From UBA922 sp964565405 (GTDB lineage: Bacteria > Patescibacteriota > Patescibacteriia > Magasanikbacterales > UBA922): a stretch of DNA of 17,365 nucleotides. The position numbers were made by a program, and so were the translations under genes. Below are positions 1-7,688 of this stretch, piece after piece. Numbering within the stretch: the first letter of the stretch is position 1; the number at the start of each line of letters is the position of its first letter. The notes below the pieces were generated by a model, which saw nothing but the letters and a program-made list of their open reading frames with translations, was not told the origin of the DNA and searched no databases. The stretch is from the NCBI GenBank assembly GCA_964565405.1, contig CAZMEW010000021.1, positions 1 to 17,365 on the forward strand, read 5' to 3'.

Positions 1-2
1 GT

Positions 3-620
3 ACTCCGAATACGCTCACGCACTTCCAGTACCAGAGGATTATCATGAACCGAAGGCTTACCAAAATGTTCAGTGACATACAGTGCGGGTGTAGTACCAT
101 ACATTCCGGCAACCGAGGCAACACCGATATCCGTAAATTCAGGATCAATCAAATTAGAAAAATGCGTCGGACTTTCAACCCATGCTTCGACCATTGCTTC
201 AGGTGACGAAAAACCAACAGCCAAATTTTCTCCAGCCACAACATAAGAATAACCAACTTCACCCAAAAAATCTCGAAGACGCTTACCCTGAGGGCTCACA
301 TGTTCAAAATAATTTTTCTGAACCATGTCCTCAGTTTTGTGAAGCGAAGATTGCGCAAGCTGTTCATGATAACGAAGAGGCAAAACTCCTTCACGCGCTC
401 TTACTTGGTTGGTAAGTTCAATAATTCTCTGCTGCTCAAACACCAAAACTTCAGGAATAACAAAAGCCTGAGTTGGGAGTAGCAGAGCGGTGATAACCAC
501 AATAGTTTTAACTGCAATCCCCAAAAAACCATAAAAAAGTATGCGCTTATGGTGAAGTGCATGTGGGTGATAATTATTATCAGAATGAGGAATAAAAAAA
601 TGCTTGAAATTAGAAGACAT
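3..620 (-). CDS. CAP/SCP-domain (YkwD-like) membrane-anchored protein, C-terminus cut by window edge
   Basis: I translated this frame by hand: it is open for 206 codons from the ATG at 620 to the window edge, with no stop reached. Residues about 28-50 are a hydrophobic segment (GFLGIAVKTIVVITALLL) after a His-rich N-terminus, so the protein is probably a signal anchor type. Residues about 60-190 look like a CAP (SCP/PR1, YkwD) domain: an ELTNQVRAREGVLPL start, H107 in YFEHVSP, E131 in GENLA and H153 in SPTHFSNL match the cavity residues of that family, followed by DIGVA. The domain is common in secreted bacterial proteins, and its biochemical role is usually unknown. It lies 56 bases after adk, where map or infA would stand in many bacteria. 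The ATG is preceded by T and has no Shine-Dalgarno. Family call is firm; function is open. Confidence 0.8.
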   Translation of the reverse strand, partial: MSSNFKHFFIPHSDNNYHPHALHHKRILFYGFLGIAVKTIVVITALLLPTQAFVIPEVLVFEQQRIIELTNQVRAREGVLPLRYHEQLAQSSLHKTEDMVQKNYFEHVSPQGKRLRDFLGEVGYSYVVAGENLAVGFSSPEAMVEAWVESPTHFSNLIDPEFTDIGVASVAGMYGTTPALYVTEHFGKPSVHDNPLVLEVRERIRS

Positions 621-621
621 A

Positions 622-651
622 AAAAATATGCTATAAGTATAGCATATTTTT
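622..651 (-). terminator. Perfect AT-rich hairpin between adk and the CAP gene, with embedded extended -10
   Basis: Positions 622-635 pair perfectly with 638-651. Read on the minus strand the stem ends in a T run and could terminate adk transcripts. The same stem holds TGC-TATACT (644-636), an extended -10 box, so it may also start the CAP mRNA at about 629, only some 9 bases before the ATG at 620. The stem abuts the start codon. Terminator and promoter readings are both inferences from sequence. Confidence 0.55.
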
Positions 652-676
652 GAATCCAGGTCTCACGAGTATATAT

Positions 677-1336
677 TTATTCAATTATCGGGGATATCTG
701 GGCCTCAACTTCATCAATTCCCTGTGTCCCAGAAACAGTCCTGAGTAAACCATGCGTATGATAGTACTCGCGTACAGGAAGAACAGCTTCATTTCCCTGC
801 TCTTTCATACGTTTTGCAACCGTCTCAGGCGTATCATCCCCTCGCTTTATAAGCGTACCCCCGCATTTTTCGCACTTAATAAGTGTATCATTATGCGGTG
901 TAAACGGAATAATAAATCCACACGAAGAACAAATTTTTCTTTTAAGAATACGCTCAGCACCTTGTTCATCAGTCAATGTAATTTCAATTGCAATCACTTG
1001 AGTGCCAAGTCCTTTTGACTGAAAATACTCACCAAAAGTTTGTGCCTGAGCAGCAGTTCTGATAGCTCCATCAAGGACCACTCCCTTGCCATTACCGAGA
1101 CTCTCATCAATTGCACGGAACGCGAGTCGATAAATTAATTCATCAGAAACCAACTTACCATGCTTCATTTCTGCAAGCAATAACTGATCTGTGGCACTTG
1201 TCGCTGGGTCTTTTTCAAAATTACGGAGCAGATCACCTGTCGAAATATGGGTATACCCGTATTTTTGTGCCAATCGCTTTGCCTGCGTCCCTTTTCCGCT
1301 TCCAGGAATTCCAAGAAGGATAATTACCTGTTTCAT
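677..1336 (-). CDS. adk: Adenylate kinase, zinc-LID type
   Basis: The 219-residue product interconverts ATP + AMP and 2 ADP in the cytoplasm. The P-loop GIPGSGKGT is at residues 9-17, the AMP-binding STGDLLR at 32-38, and the LID carries four cysteines (C136, C139, C155, C158), as in zinc-binding long-form adenylate kinases. The usual LDGFPRT motif reads LDGAIRT (88-94): the arginine is kept but the Phe-Pro is replaced. It follows secY as in many spc operons, but a strong terminator lies between them and an extended -10 (TGT-TATACT) sits in that terminator's loop, so it may have its own promoter. No SD; T at -1; TAA stop. Confidence 0.97.
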   Translation of the reverse strand: MKQVIILLGIPGSGKGTQAKRLAQKYGYTHISTGDLLRNFEKDPATSATDQLLLAEMKHGKLVSDELIYRLAFRAIDESLGNGKGVVLDGAIRTAAQAQTFGEYFQSKGLGTQVIAIEITLTDEQGAERILKRKICSSCGFIIPFTPHNDTLIKCEKCGGTLIKRGDDTPETVAKRMKEQGNEAVLPVREYYHTHGLLRTVSGTQGIDEVEAQISPIIE

Positions 1337-1357
1337 ATAAGGTTCTATATATCAAAT

Positions 1358-1395
1358 AAAAAACACGCCTTGAAAAGTATAACAGAAGGCGTGTT
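1358..1395 (-). terminator. Intrinsic terminator after secY, with a candidate adk promoter in its loop
   Basis: Arms 1386-1395 and 1362-1371 are a perfect 10-base inverted repeat (AACACGCCTT and its complement), followed on the minus strand by six Ts (1363-1358). It would end the long S10-spc transcript after secY. The 14-base loop contains TGT-TATACT (1384-1376), an extended -10 that could start adk mRNA near 1369. I see no good -35. Confidence 0.8.
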
Positions 1396-1409
1396 CAAAT
1401 GTAAGGTAA

Positions 1410-2670
1410 TTATACATGATCGTATTCGTGCATCTTGAGCTGAGACTCAATCTGTTTGGTTGTTTCAATAGCGACTGATACAACAATGAGGAGTCCTGTT
1501 CCACCAATAATGAGTGTCTGTGATCCAGTGAATGCGCGAGCAATAACTGGGAGTATCGCAATAATACCCAAGAACAAAGCACCTGAGAACAACAGTTTGG
1601 TCATGGTCTTCTGAAGATATTCCTCAGTTTGTTTACCGGGACGAATACCCAAAATAAACGCTCCTTGTCTCTGTAGATTTTCAGCCATCTTCTGCGGATT
1701 AAACACAACAGAAGTATAGAAGTAGGTAAAGCCAAATACAAGAACAAAGTAAATAATTCCGTAGAATAACTGATTATTAAAAAGAGTGATAATCCAGATT
1801 GCCGCATTACCAATAAATCCACCACGTGCGACGAAAAACTGAGCAATCATCGGAGGAAAAAGCACCATNNNNNNNNNNCCCCCCCCCCGCCACATTCAGT
1901 CTGCGTGGTAAATACTTGGTCATACCACCAAACGAACGCGTACCCTGATTTTGTCGTGCATAGCTCACAGGAATATTACGTTGTGCTTCGCTTACATAGA
2001 CAACACCAGCAATAGTTAAGATACCAACCGCTACGAATAACAAATAAATATACAATTGCGAAGAATCATAATTAACAATTGCCGTCTGTATAGTCGTTGG
2101 GAGAGAAGCTACGATACCAGAAAAAATGATAAGCGAAATTCCATTTCCCAAATTTTTCTCAGTAATAAGCTCACCAATCCACATAAGGAAAATACTACCT
2201 GCGGTAATGGTGATCATGATCGAGATATATTTAAAGGTCGTCAGGTCACCCATGATGTTGAACTGAGATTGATTCAAAAGTTTGATTGTGCCAAATGCCT
2301 GGAGTAATGCGAGTGGTACCGCTGCAATTCTCGTGTACATATTAATTTTTTGTTGACCACTCTCTCCTTCTTTTGATAATTCTTCAAAACGAGGAACCAC
2401 CAATGTAAGCAATTGGAAAATGATAGACGCTGTGATATAGGGCGCAACACCAAGCATGACTACAGAAAAATTCTGAATAGTCCCACCAGAAAAAATATTC
2501 AAAAGTCCAAATACTTGGTTTCCCGCAATAAACTGCTTCAATCCTTCAGCATTGATTCCAGGAACAGGAATATGTGCAGCAAGTCGAAAAACCACGAGCA
2601 TTGCAAATACAAAAATGACACGGTTTCGAATATCAGGAATTGTCCAAATTTGACGTATTTTCTGCCACAT
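1410..2670 (-). CDS. secY: SecY preprotein translocase pore subunit, interrupted by an assembly gap
   Basis: SecY forms the membrane channel of the Sec translocon. The N-terminal part (2670 to about 1889) carries IPDIRNRVIFVFAML, IPVPGIN, NIFSGGTIQNFSVVMLGVAPYI and the LPRRLNVAG stretch. The C-terminal part (1868-1410) resumes with MVLFPPMIAQFF and ends in MHEYDHV. The two parts are in different frames only because ten Ns and a ten-G run lie between them. By comparison with other SecY proteins about nine residues (the VIPxIFA segment) should fill this place, more than the 17 bases present. Full length would then be about 423 residues, normal for the family. It is the last gene before a terminator, 53 bases after rplO. 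I treat it as one intact gene, not a pseudogene. Confidence 0.93.
1869..1888. other. Assembly gap: ten Ns plus a homopolymer run inside secY
   Basis: Ten Ns (1869-1878) are followed by ten Cs (1879-1888; ten Gs on the coding strand). A G run next to a scaffold gap is the pattern left by dark-cycle G calls in two-colour Illumina reads. SecY needs about 27 bases here by homology, so the gap size is arbitrary and the apparent frameshift is artificial. Confidence 0.9.
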
Positions 2671-2723
2671 AAGTTATAGAAAGATAAAAGAATCAGCTAG
2701 GTGTGTAAACGAGAAAACTGGTA

Positions 2724-3158
2724 TTAAGCTACCAGTTTTCCTCCTGCTTTTTCAATAGCAGTAAGTGCGCTCTTAGTTGCAAGACAACCTCGTACTACAA
2801 CTTTTTGAGTGATCTCTCCGCTACCGACGATCTTTGCACCTACACGCGGATTCTTGATAAGCCCATGTTGATTCAGTGTGTATGGAGTAATTTCGCTATT
2901 ACCTGAAGCAATACGATTAAGTGCAGAAAGTGAAACTGTTTCCAACTTCACTGCTGAAGAAGCAAAACCTCGAGATTTAGGAACTTTTTGCAACTGCGCC
3001 TTAAACGCGCGGCGCATAATGCCACTCGCACCCGTTCTCGCTCTCTGACCTTTGATACCACGAGTAGAGTAACTTCCCTTTCCGCTGGAATTTCCGCGTC
3101 CTCGACGCTTGCTATTACGCTTGCGTCCACGTGAACTAATTGTTGAAGGAGTTAACAT
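2724..3158 (-). CDS. rplO: 50S ribosomal protein L15
   Basis: The 144-residue product is a 23S-binding large-subunit protein (uL15). The N-terminus is a Gly/Arg/Lys-rich tail (RGRKRNSKRRGRGNSSGKG) that threads into rRNA. The C-terminus has the globular domain ending in VVRGCLATKSALTAIEKAGG, typical of the family. It starts 23 bases after rpsE with no room for L30 (rpmD), which normally sits between S5 and L15. The upstream sequence is T-rich with no SD. Confidence 0.95.
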   Translation of the reverse strand: MLTPSTISSRGRKRNSKRRGRGNSSGKGSYSTRGIKGQRARTGASGIMRRAFKAQLQKVPKSRGFASSAVKLETVSLSALNRIASGNSEITPYTLNQHGLIKNPRVGAKIVGSGEITQKVVVRGCLATKSALTAIEKAGGKLVA

Positions 3159-3181
3159 ACAAAAAATTTAAAGTAAGTGCA

Positions 3182-3820
3182 TTAGCTAGAAGCGACTTCA
3201 CCGCTCGATTGTTTTCGAGGGGTGGTGGAACGTGGCTTTCGTTTTGGTTTTTCAGGTGAAACCGCAGCAACAGGCACTTCAGCATCCACAGCTGGTACAG
3301 CTTCAACCACTCGGCGTTGTCGTGAAAGAGTTGAGACAGCCTGATGTTTGAATTTGCGAAGAGCTTCAAAAGTTGCCTTTACATTAACCACCTTATTATT
3401 AGTTTTTCCTAAAATTTTCCCAGATGCGTTTCCTACACCTGCAAGATCAAGAACCATGCGCACTGCACTTCCTGCAATGATTCCAGAACCTTTTGGAGCT
3501 GGCTTGATGAGTACTTTACCTGCCTTAAATTTGGCCTCTACTCGATGAGGAATAGTCTCATTAAATAAGGGTACCACCAATATATTCTTTTTTGCTTGAT
3601 TAACAGCTTTGTCTACTGCAATTTGTACGTCTTTCCCCTTTTCAATTCCGTAAGCAACACGCCCTTTTCGATCTCCGATCAGAACACATGCGCGGAAGCT
3701 CATATGTTTTCCACCTTTGGTAACGCGGGTTACGCGAGCAAGATCAACAATCATCTGATCGAATTCAGGCTTCTCTTTTGGCATTCGGGGACCTCGTTGT
3801 GGACGTTTATCATTAGACAT
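3182..3820 (-). CDS. rpsE: 30S ribosomal protein S5 with C-terminal extension
   Basis: The 212-residue S5 (uS5) acts in decoding fidelity and lines the mRNA entry. Residues about 20-85 are the double-stranded-RNA-binding-like N domain (RVTKGGKHMSFRACVLIGDRKGRVAYGIEKGKDV), and the second domain contains SGIIAGSAVRMVLDLAGVGNASGKILGKTNN. From about residue 165 there is an extra Val/Pro/Ala then Lys/Arg/Ser-rich tail (RRVVEAVPAVDAEVPVAAV onward), making it some 40 residues longer than the E. coli protein. Similar low-complexity tails occur on L22, S19 and L3 here. Gap to rplR is 32 bases. Confidence 0.95.
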   Translation of the reverse strand: MSNDKRPQRGPRMPKEKPEFDQMIVDLARVTRVTKGGKHMSFRACVLIGDRKGRVAYGIEKGKDVQIAVDKAVNQAKKNILVVPLFNETIPHRVEAKFKAGKVLIKPAPKGSGIIAGSAVRMVLDLAGVGNASGKILGKTNNKVVNVKATFEALRKFKHQAVSTLSRQRRVVEAVPAVDAEVPVAAVSPEKPKRKPRSTTPRKQSSGEVASS

Positions 3821-3852
3821 AGTCTGGAAATTTAGTGGATGTAATCAATAGA

Positions 3853-4227
3853 TTAAAATTGTAATCCGCCATCGCGGGCTCCTTCAGCAAATGCCGCAAC
3901 TCGACCCTGATAGCTAAATCCACCTCGATCGAATACAACACTCGTAATATTCTTTTCTTTTGCTTTTGCTGCGAGCGCCATACCCAAGAGATACGCAATT
4001 TTAACTTTCCCTTTTCGCTCACCTGCAGGAGCATTCATATCAATAGCAGAAGAACTTGCTACGCCAACCAAGGTTACACTCTTAGTGTCATCGATAAGTT
4101 GTCCGTACACGCCATTCAAACTTCGAAATACTGATAATCGTGGACGTGATGCTGTACCAGTCACCCGCGCACGCACGCGCTTATGGCGTCGTACTCGATA
4201 TGCATTGCGTGTTGTAGCTTGCTTCAT
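3853..4227 (-). CDS. rplR: 50S ribosomal protein L18
   Basis: The 124-residue L18 (uL18) carries 5S rRNA into the central protuberance with L5. A basic N-terminus (RNAYRVRRHKRVRARVTGT) is followed by the family signature RPRLSVFRSLNGVYGQLIDD and the C-terminal VVFDRGGFSYQGRVAAFAEGARDGGL. Length is close to the bacterial norm of about 117-120. It sits between rplF (24 bases) and rpsE (32 bases) in the standard spc order. Confidence 0.96.
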   Translation of the reverse strand: MKQATTRNAYRVRRHKRVRARVTGTASRPRLSVFRSLNGVYGQLIDDTKSVTLVGVASSSAIDMNAPAGERKGKVKIAYLLGMALAAKAKEKNITSVVFDRGGFSYQGRVAAFAEGARDGGLQF

Positions 4228-4251
4228 ATAATCAAGAGTAATTTATTCTAG

Positions 4252-4800
4252 TTATTCTTTGCTTGCACTCGCTGTTTTACCTGCTTTGCGTCTCAAAACC
4301 TCATCCATATATTTAATACCTTTGCCTTTATATGGTTCAGGCTTTTTAAGCGCTCGAATCTCTGAAGCTGTCTTTCCAAGCATTTCAACATCAGCGCTTG
4401 TAAGGGTAATAACGTTCTTTTCAACGGCCGCAGTAACTACGGCAGGCATTTTGTAGACCACAGGGTGCGAAAAACCAATATCCAATTTCAAATCTTTACC
4501 TTGTAATGCAACGCGGTATCCTACTCCATTTACTTCAAGTTTTCTTTCAAAACCTTTGGTAACACCCTCGACCATATTTTTCAAATGTGCTGCAAATGTT
4601 CCCCAAAGCGCTCGCTCTTTTGATTCCTCTTTATTTACAACTGAAACACTTAGAATTGAGTTTTCATTTGTAGCAGTAACCAATGGATGGAGAGTTCTCT
4701 CAAGAGTACCCTTGGGTCCCTGAACAGTAACCTGGCTATCTTTGATCGTGACCGTAACACCCTGAGGGATAGTAATTTGTTGTTTTCCAATACGTGACAT
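4252..4800 (-). CDS. rplF: 50S ribosomal protein L6
   Basis: The 182-residue L6 (uL6) supports the factor-binding region near the sarcin-ricin loop. It starts with MSRIGKQQITIPQGVTVTI and has two L6 repeats. The second contains the diagnostic KKPEPYKGKGIKYMDEVLRRKAGK near the C-terminus, followed by a short TASASKE tail. Order and spacing (20 bases after rpsH) are standard. The ATG context is TATATG, with no SD. Confidence 0.97.
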   Translation of the reverse strand: MSRIGKQQITIPQGVTVTIKDSQVTVQGPKGTLERTLHPLVTATNENSILSVSVVNKEESKERALWGTFAAHLKNMVEGVTKGFERKLEVNGVGYRVALQGKDLKLDIGFSHPVVYKMPAVVTAAVEKNVITLTSADVEMLGKTASEIRALKKPEPYKGKGIKYMDEVLRRKAGKTASASKE

Positions 4801-4820
4801 ATAAGTCTATTCAAGATGAT

Positions 4821-5210
4821 TTAGTATACAGAGCAAAGAACTTCTCCGCCAACGCCTTTTTTTTCAGCATCTTTTGCGGTCATAATTCCCTGGCTAGTTG
4901 ATACAATAGCAATACCAAAACCATTCAATACTTTTGGCAACTCTCCTGTTTTTTTGTATACACGATGTCCTGGAGTACTTTCTCGTGTGATAGAAGTAAT
5001 CGCTGGTTCAGAGCCAGTATATTTGAGCTCAAGTGCACACATCTTTGGCATGCCTTCTTCAATAGACACAGCTTCAATATACCCGTGCTTTTTGAGAATC
5101 TCGGCAATCGCAAACTTCACCCGTGAAAAGGGCACCAGTACGCGCTTCTTTTTTGCTTGTTGCGCGTTTCTGATTCGTGTGAGCATGTCTGCGATAGGGT
5201 CAGTCATCAT
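4821..5210 (-). CDS. rpsH: 30S ribosomal protein S8
   Basis: The 129-residue S8 (uS8) is a primary binder of the 16S central domain; in E. coli it also represses the spc operon. The N-terminus MMTDPIADMLTRIRNAQQAKKKRV and the C-terminal GFGIAIVSTSQGIMTAKDAEKKGVGGEVLCSVY are textbook. Two ATGs stand in tandem (5210 and 5207) and either could be used; the first has T at -1. Spacing to rpsZ is 33 bases. I see no obvious S8-site mimic in the rplX-rplE spacer, which is only 10 bases. Confidence 0.97.
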   Translation of the reverse strand: MMTDPIADMLTRIRNAQQAKKKRVLVPFSRVKFAIAEILKKHGYIEAVSIEEGMPKMCALELKYTGSEPAITSITRESTPGHRVYKKTGELPKVLNGFGIAIVSTSQGIMTAKDAEKKGVGGEVLCSVY

Positions 5211-5243
5211 ATACGTTAAGTAATATTAGAAATACAGGAGGGC

Positions 5244-5429
5244 TTACCAGCTCGACTTTCGGACGCCAGGAAGCGTTGCTTTGTTGGCAAACTCACGGAA
5301 ACAAATTCTGCATAATCGAAACTTACGCATATATCCTCGTTTGCGACCACAATGCCAACATCGGAGAACTACGCGAGTGCTGAATTTTGGTTTTCTGTTT
5401 GATTTTGCGATTTGTGCCTGTGTTGCCAT
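5244..5429 (-). CDS. rpsZ: 30S ribosomal protein S14, zinc-binding type Z
   Basis: At 61 residues this is the short zinc-ribbon S14 (uS14) of the 30S head. Four cysteines form CWHC (C24, C27) and CRIC (C40, C43) in VVLRCWHCGRKRGYMRKFRLCRICFREFA. The C-terminus LPGVRKSSW is the conserved family ending. Having this zinc form in the spc position between L5 and S8 is the usual state in Gram-positive-like and CPR lineages. It lies 36 bases after rplE and 33 bases before rpsH. Confidence 0.96.
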   Translation of the reverse strand: MATQAQIAKSNRKPKFSTRVVLRCWHCGRKRGYMRKFRLCRICFREFANKATLPGVRKSSW

Positions 5430-5465
5430 AACCGTAAATAAAATGGTTAATCGTTTATATAGAAT

Positions 5466-6011
5466 TTATTTCTTTCTGAATGGAAATCCCATTTCCTCAA
5501 GGAGTGCTTTTCCATCTTCATTCGTAGTAGCACTGGTTGAGATAGTCACTTCGAGTCCATGGATCTGGTCTGCTGCATCTCCACCAATTTCTGGAAAAGC
5601 GAGATGTTCTTTGAAACCAATAGTGTAATTTCCGCGTCCATCGAAACTTCTAGGATTCAAACCTCGGAAATCTCGTACACGAGGAAGGGTGAGATGGATG
5701 AATTTATATAGAAAATCATACATCTTCTCTCCTCGAATCGTGACAGAAGATCCAATCTCGACTCCTTCTCTCAATTTGAAGTTAGAAATGGATTTCTTTG
5801 CTTTATTGCGAACGGGCTTCTGTCCACTGATTCGTCGAAGGGTTTCTTCTACTCGCTCAATAAAAGCATTTTCTTTCGCTCGCTTACCATACCCCACATT
5901 CAATACAACCTTCTCAATACGGGGGACCTGCATGATATTAGCATATCCCATTCTCTCTTTGAGCTTGGAGACTACCTGTGTTTTATATAATTTGTACAAT
6001 GATGAATTCAT
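5466..6011 (-). CDS. rplE: 50S ribosomal protein L5
   Basis: The 181-residue L5 (uL5) holds 5S rRNA and contacts the P-site tRNA. Conserved stretches include IEKVVLNVGYGKRAKE, RNKAKKSISNFKLREG, LPRVRDFRGLNPRSFDGRGNYTIGFKE and the C-terminal MGFPFRKK. The open frame extends upstream to 6080, but that would overlap rplX. The ATG at 6011 gives the normal N-terminus (MNSSLYKLYKTQVV), leaves a 10-base spacer after rplX and has T at -1, so I chose it. Confidence 0.96.
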   Translation of the reverse strand: MNSSLYKLYKTQVVSKLKERMGYANIMQVPRIEKVVLNVGYGKRAKENAFIERVEETLRRISGQKPVRNKAKKSISNFKLREGVEIGSSVTIRGEKMYDFLYKFIHLTLPRVRDFRGLNPRSFDGRGNYTIGFKEHLAFPEIGGDAADQIHGLEVTISTSATTNEDGKALLEEMGFPFRKK

Positions 6012-6021
6012 ATACGAATTT

Positions 6022-6342
6022 TTATCCGATAATTTCATTACTTGCGCGACTGATTCGTTTCTTAGTAGCTCCTTCAACACGATATCCTACGCGAGTTGAT
6101 TTGTTGGTCTTAGGATCAAGTATTGCAATAGAACTTGCGTGTATAGGTGCGGGCAATTCAATTGTTTGACCTTTTTCTCCCTTTCGACCTGCTCTCAAAT
6201 GTTTTTTGAGCATATTGACCCCCTCGACTACAACATACGACTTATGAGTGGATTTGTTGCGTAATACCTGAACAACTTTACCGGTTTTTCCTCGGTCTTT
6301 TCCAGATAAAACTTTTACATTGTCTCCTGTTTTTATTTTCAT
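6022..6342 (-). CDS. rplX: 50S ribosomal protein L24
   Basis: The 106-residue L24 (uL24) is an early assembly protein near the exit tunnel. It begins with the KOW motif KIKTGDNVKVLSGKDRGKTG, followed by EGVNMLKKHLR and PAPIHASSIAILDPKTNKSTRVGYR, all characteristic. Length is normal. It starts 26 bases after rplN and is followed by rplE after 10 bases. ATG is preceded by CCT, with no SD. Confidence 0.97.
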   Translation of the reverse strand: MKIKTGDNVKVLSGKDRGKTGKVVQVLRNKSTHKSYVVVEGVNMLKKHLRAGRKGEKGQTIELPAPIHASSIAILDPKTNKSTRVGYRVEGATKKRISRASNEIIG

Positions 6343-6368
6343 AGGTCTAAAAATGTCGATAGTGTGGA

Positions 6369-6740
6369 TTAAAGCACTTCAGGTGCAAGAGAAACAATTC
6401 TCTGGAAACCCTTACCTCTAAGTTCTCGAGCAACTGGTCCAAATATACGAGTTCCTTTTGGTTCGCCTGATGCCTTATCGATAATAACCCCAGCATTCTC
6501 ATCAAAACGGATGTAGGTGCCATCTTTGCGTCTCATCTCTTTTCTTTGTCGAACAATAACTACGTGCACCACTTCACCTTTTTTAACCTGAGTTCGTGGA
6601 AGAGCTTCTTTGACACTGCATGTAACAACGTCACCAATGCGCGCAAAACGTTTTTTATATCCACCAAGTACACGAATACACATAAGCTTTTTAGCTCCGC
6701 TATTATCCGCAACAGTGAGTATACTTCTATGTTGAATCAT
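6369..6740 (-). CDS. rplN: 50S ribosomal protein L14
   Basis: The 123-residue L14 (uL14) lies at the subunit interface. The start MIQHRSILTVADNSGAKKLM, the central VKKGEVVHVVIVRQRKEMRRKDGTYIRFDENA and the end GPVARELRGKGFQRIVSLAPEVL match the family at essentially full length (E. coli 123). It is the first gene of the classical spc operon, but here it follows rpsQ by only 24 bases with no promoter or terminator visible, so S10 and spc form one unit. Confidence 0.98.
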   Translation of the reverse strand: MIQHRSILTVADNSGAKKLMCIRVLGGYKKRFARIGDVVTCSVKEALPRTQVKKGEVVHVVIVRQRKEMRRKDGTYIRFDENAGVIIDKASGEPKGTRIFGPVARELRGKGFQRIVSLAPEVL

Positions 6741-6764
6741 ATATTGCTATTACCCTAAGTGTAT

Positions 6765-7040
6765 TTAAGTCTTGGCTTTGGTTAAAACTCGCACGAGCGT
6801 CCAGCGTTTAGTCTTACTCAATGGTCGACATTCTTCAAATAATACCGTATCACCTACAGCTGAGACGCCCTTTTCATCATGAACCGCATATTTTTTACTT
6901 TGGGTGTACTGCTTATGATACTTAGGGTGCGTCTTGATAGAATGAACCAAAACATGGATTGTTTTTTGTTCTTTCGTACTAACAACTTCACCTTCAAAAC
7001 GTCGGCGCTGTGTTTTTTGTATTGTGATAGGGGTATTCAT
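6765..7040 (-). CDS. rpsQ: 30S ribosomal protein S17
   Basis: The 91-residue S17 (uS17) is a primary binder in the 16S 5' domain with an OB fold. The sequence RRRFEGEVVSTKEQKTIHVLV, THPKYHKQYTQSKKYAVHDE and FEECRPLSKTKRWTLVRVL is diagnostic. The open frame runs up to 7214 but would cover rpmC. The ATG at 7040 (MNTPITIQKTQRR) gives the normal length, a 16-base spacer after rpmC, and T at -1. Confidence 0.96.
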   Translation of the reverse strand: MNTPITIQKTQRRRFEGEVVSTKEQKTIHVLVHSIKTHPKYHKQYTQSKKYAVHDEKGVSAVGDTVLFEECRPLSKTKRWTLVRVLTKAKT

Positions 7041-7056
7041 AATAAATCTTTCTAGG

Positions 7057-7260
7057 TTAGACACTACTCTTAGAACCCTTTGACCCAATCGCACCAAGAA
7101 TTCTCGCGATGTCTTGTCTTGCTGTACGAATAGCTCGAACGTTCTTGAGCTGATTTCCATTGATAGAAAAACGAAGAGATCGTAACTCCTCTCGCTTGAG
7201 AGAAAGAGCCTCATGTAATTCTTGGATGCTCCGTAGTTGTAAATCCTTCGCGTGTAACAT
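7057..7260 (-). CDS. rpmC: 50S ribosomal protein L29
   Basis: The 67-residue L29 (uL29) sits by the tunnel exit and takes part in SRP and trigger factor docking. It is a two-helix protein: LHAKDLQLRSIQELHEALSLKREELRSLRFS, then QLKNVRAIRTARQDIARILGAI, the conserved helix-turn-helix signature. A TTG four codons upstream (7272) would overlap the rplP stop region. The first ATG, at 7260, has the TATATG context and gives the usual N-terminus. A short Gly/Ser/Lys tail ends the protein. Confidence 0.94.
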   Translation of the reverse strand: MLHAKDLQLRSIQELHEALSLKREELRSLRFSINGNQLKNVRAIRTARQDIARILGAIGSKGSKSSV

Positions 7261-7272
7261 ATAAATAATCAA

Positions 7273-7686
7273 TTATGATTTTGAAACAAAAACCGCAGTA
7301 ACTGAAAGTTTGTAAGCAGCCTGTACCAATGCTTCTCGTGCCTCTGCCTCAGTGATCCCTTCCATTTCAAACATAACCATTCCAGGCTTAACTGTACATA
7401 CATAATGGTCTGGAGATCCTTTTCCTCCACCCATAGGAACTTCACTCCCCTTGCGAGTCACTGGTCGATCTGGAAAAATACGAATCCAAATCTTTCCACC
7501 ACGCTTGACATATCGAGTAAGAACACGGCGTGCAGCTTCAATCTGTCGACTTGATACCCATGAATGTGACGTTGCTTTGAGCCCGAAGCTTCCGAAAGCA
7601 ATGGTAGTGGTGCGTGAAGCAACCCCTTTATTCATACGTCGAGGTTTGTGCCACTTTCTATGTTTTACTTTTTTAGGGACTAACAT
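7273..7686 (-). CDS. rplP: 50S ribosomal protein L16
   Basis: The 137-residue L16 (uL16) helps shape the A site and tRNA passage. It starts MLVPKKVKHRKWHKPR and contains FGLKATSHSWVSSRQIEAARR, GKIWIRIFPDRPVTRKG and EVPMGGGKGSPDHYV, all conserved blocks. Length equals the family norm (136). It starts just 2 bases after the rpsC stop, the tightest spacing in the cluster, which suggests coupled translation. Confidence 0.98.
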   Translation of the reverse strand: MLVPKKVKHRKWHKPRRMNKGVASRTTTIAFGSFGLKATSHSWVSSRQIEAARRVLTRYVKRGGKIWIRIFPDRPVTRKGSEVPMGGGKGSPDHYVCTVKPGMVMFEMEGITEAEAREALVQAAYKLSVTAVFVSKS

Positions 7687-7688
7687 AT

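Noticed and set aside
182..482. Plus-strand frames over the left-edge gene, and other plus-strand frames across the r-protein cluster
   Set aside because: They are antisense shadows of minus-strand genes with clear family signatures.
1410..1895. secY as a pseudogene or two split genes
   Set aside because: The break coincides exactly with Ns and a G run, and both halves are well conserved.
7041..7214. Long N-terminus of S17
   Set aside because: It overlaps rpmC in another frame; the ATG at 7040 gives the standard protein.
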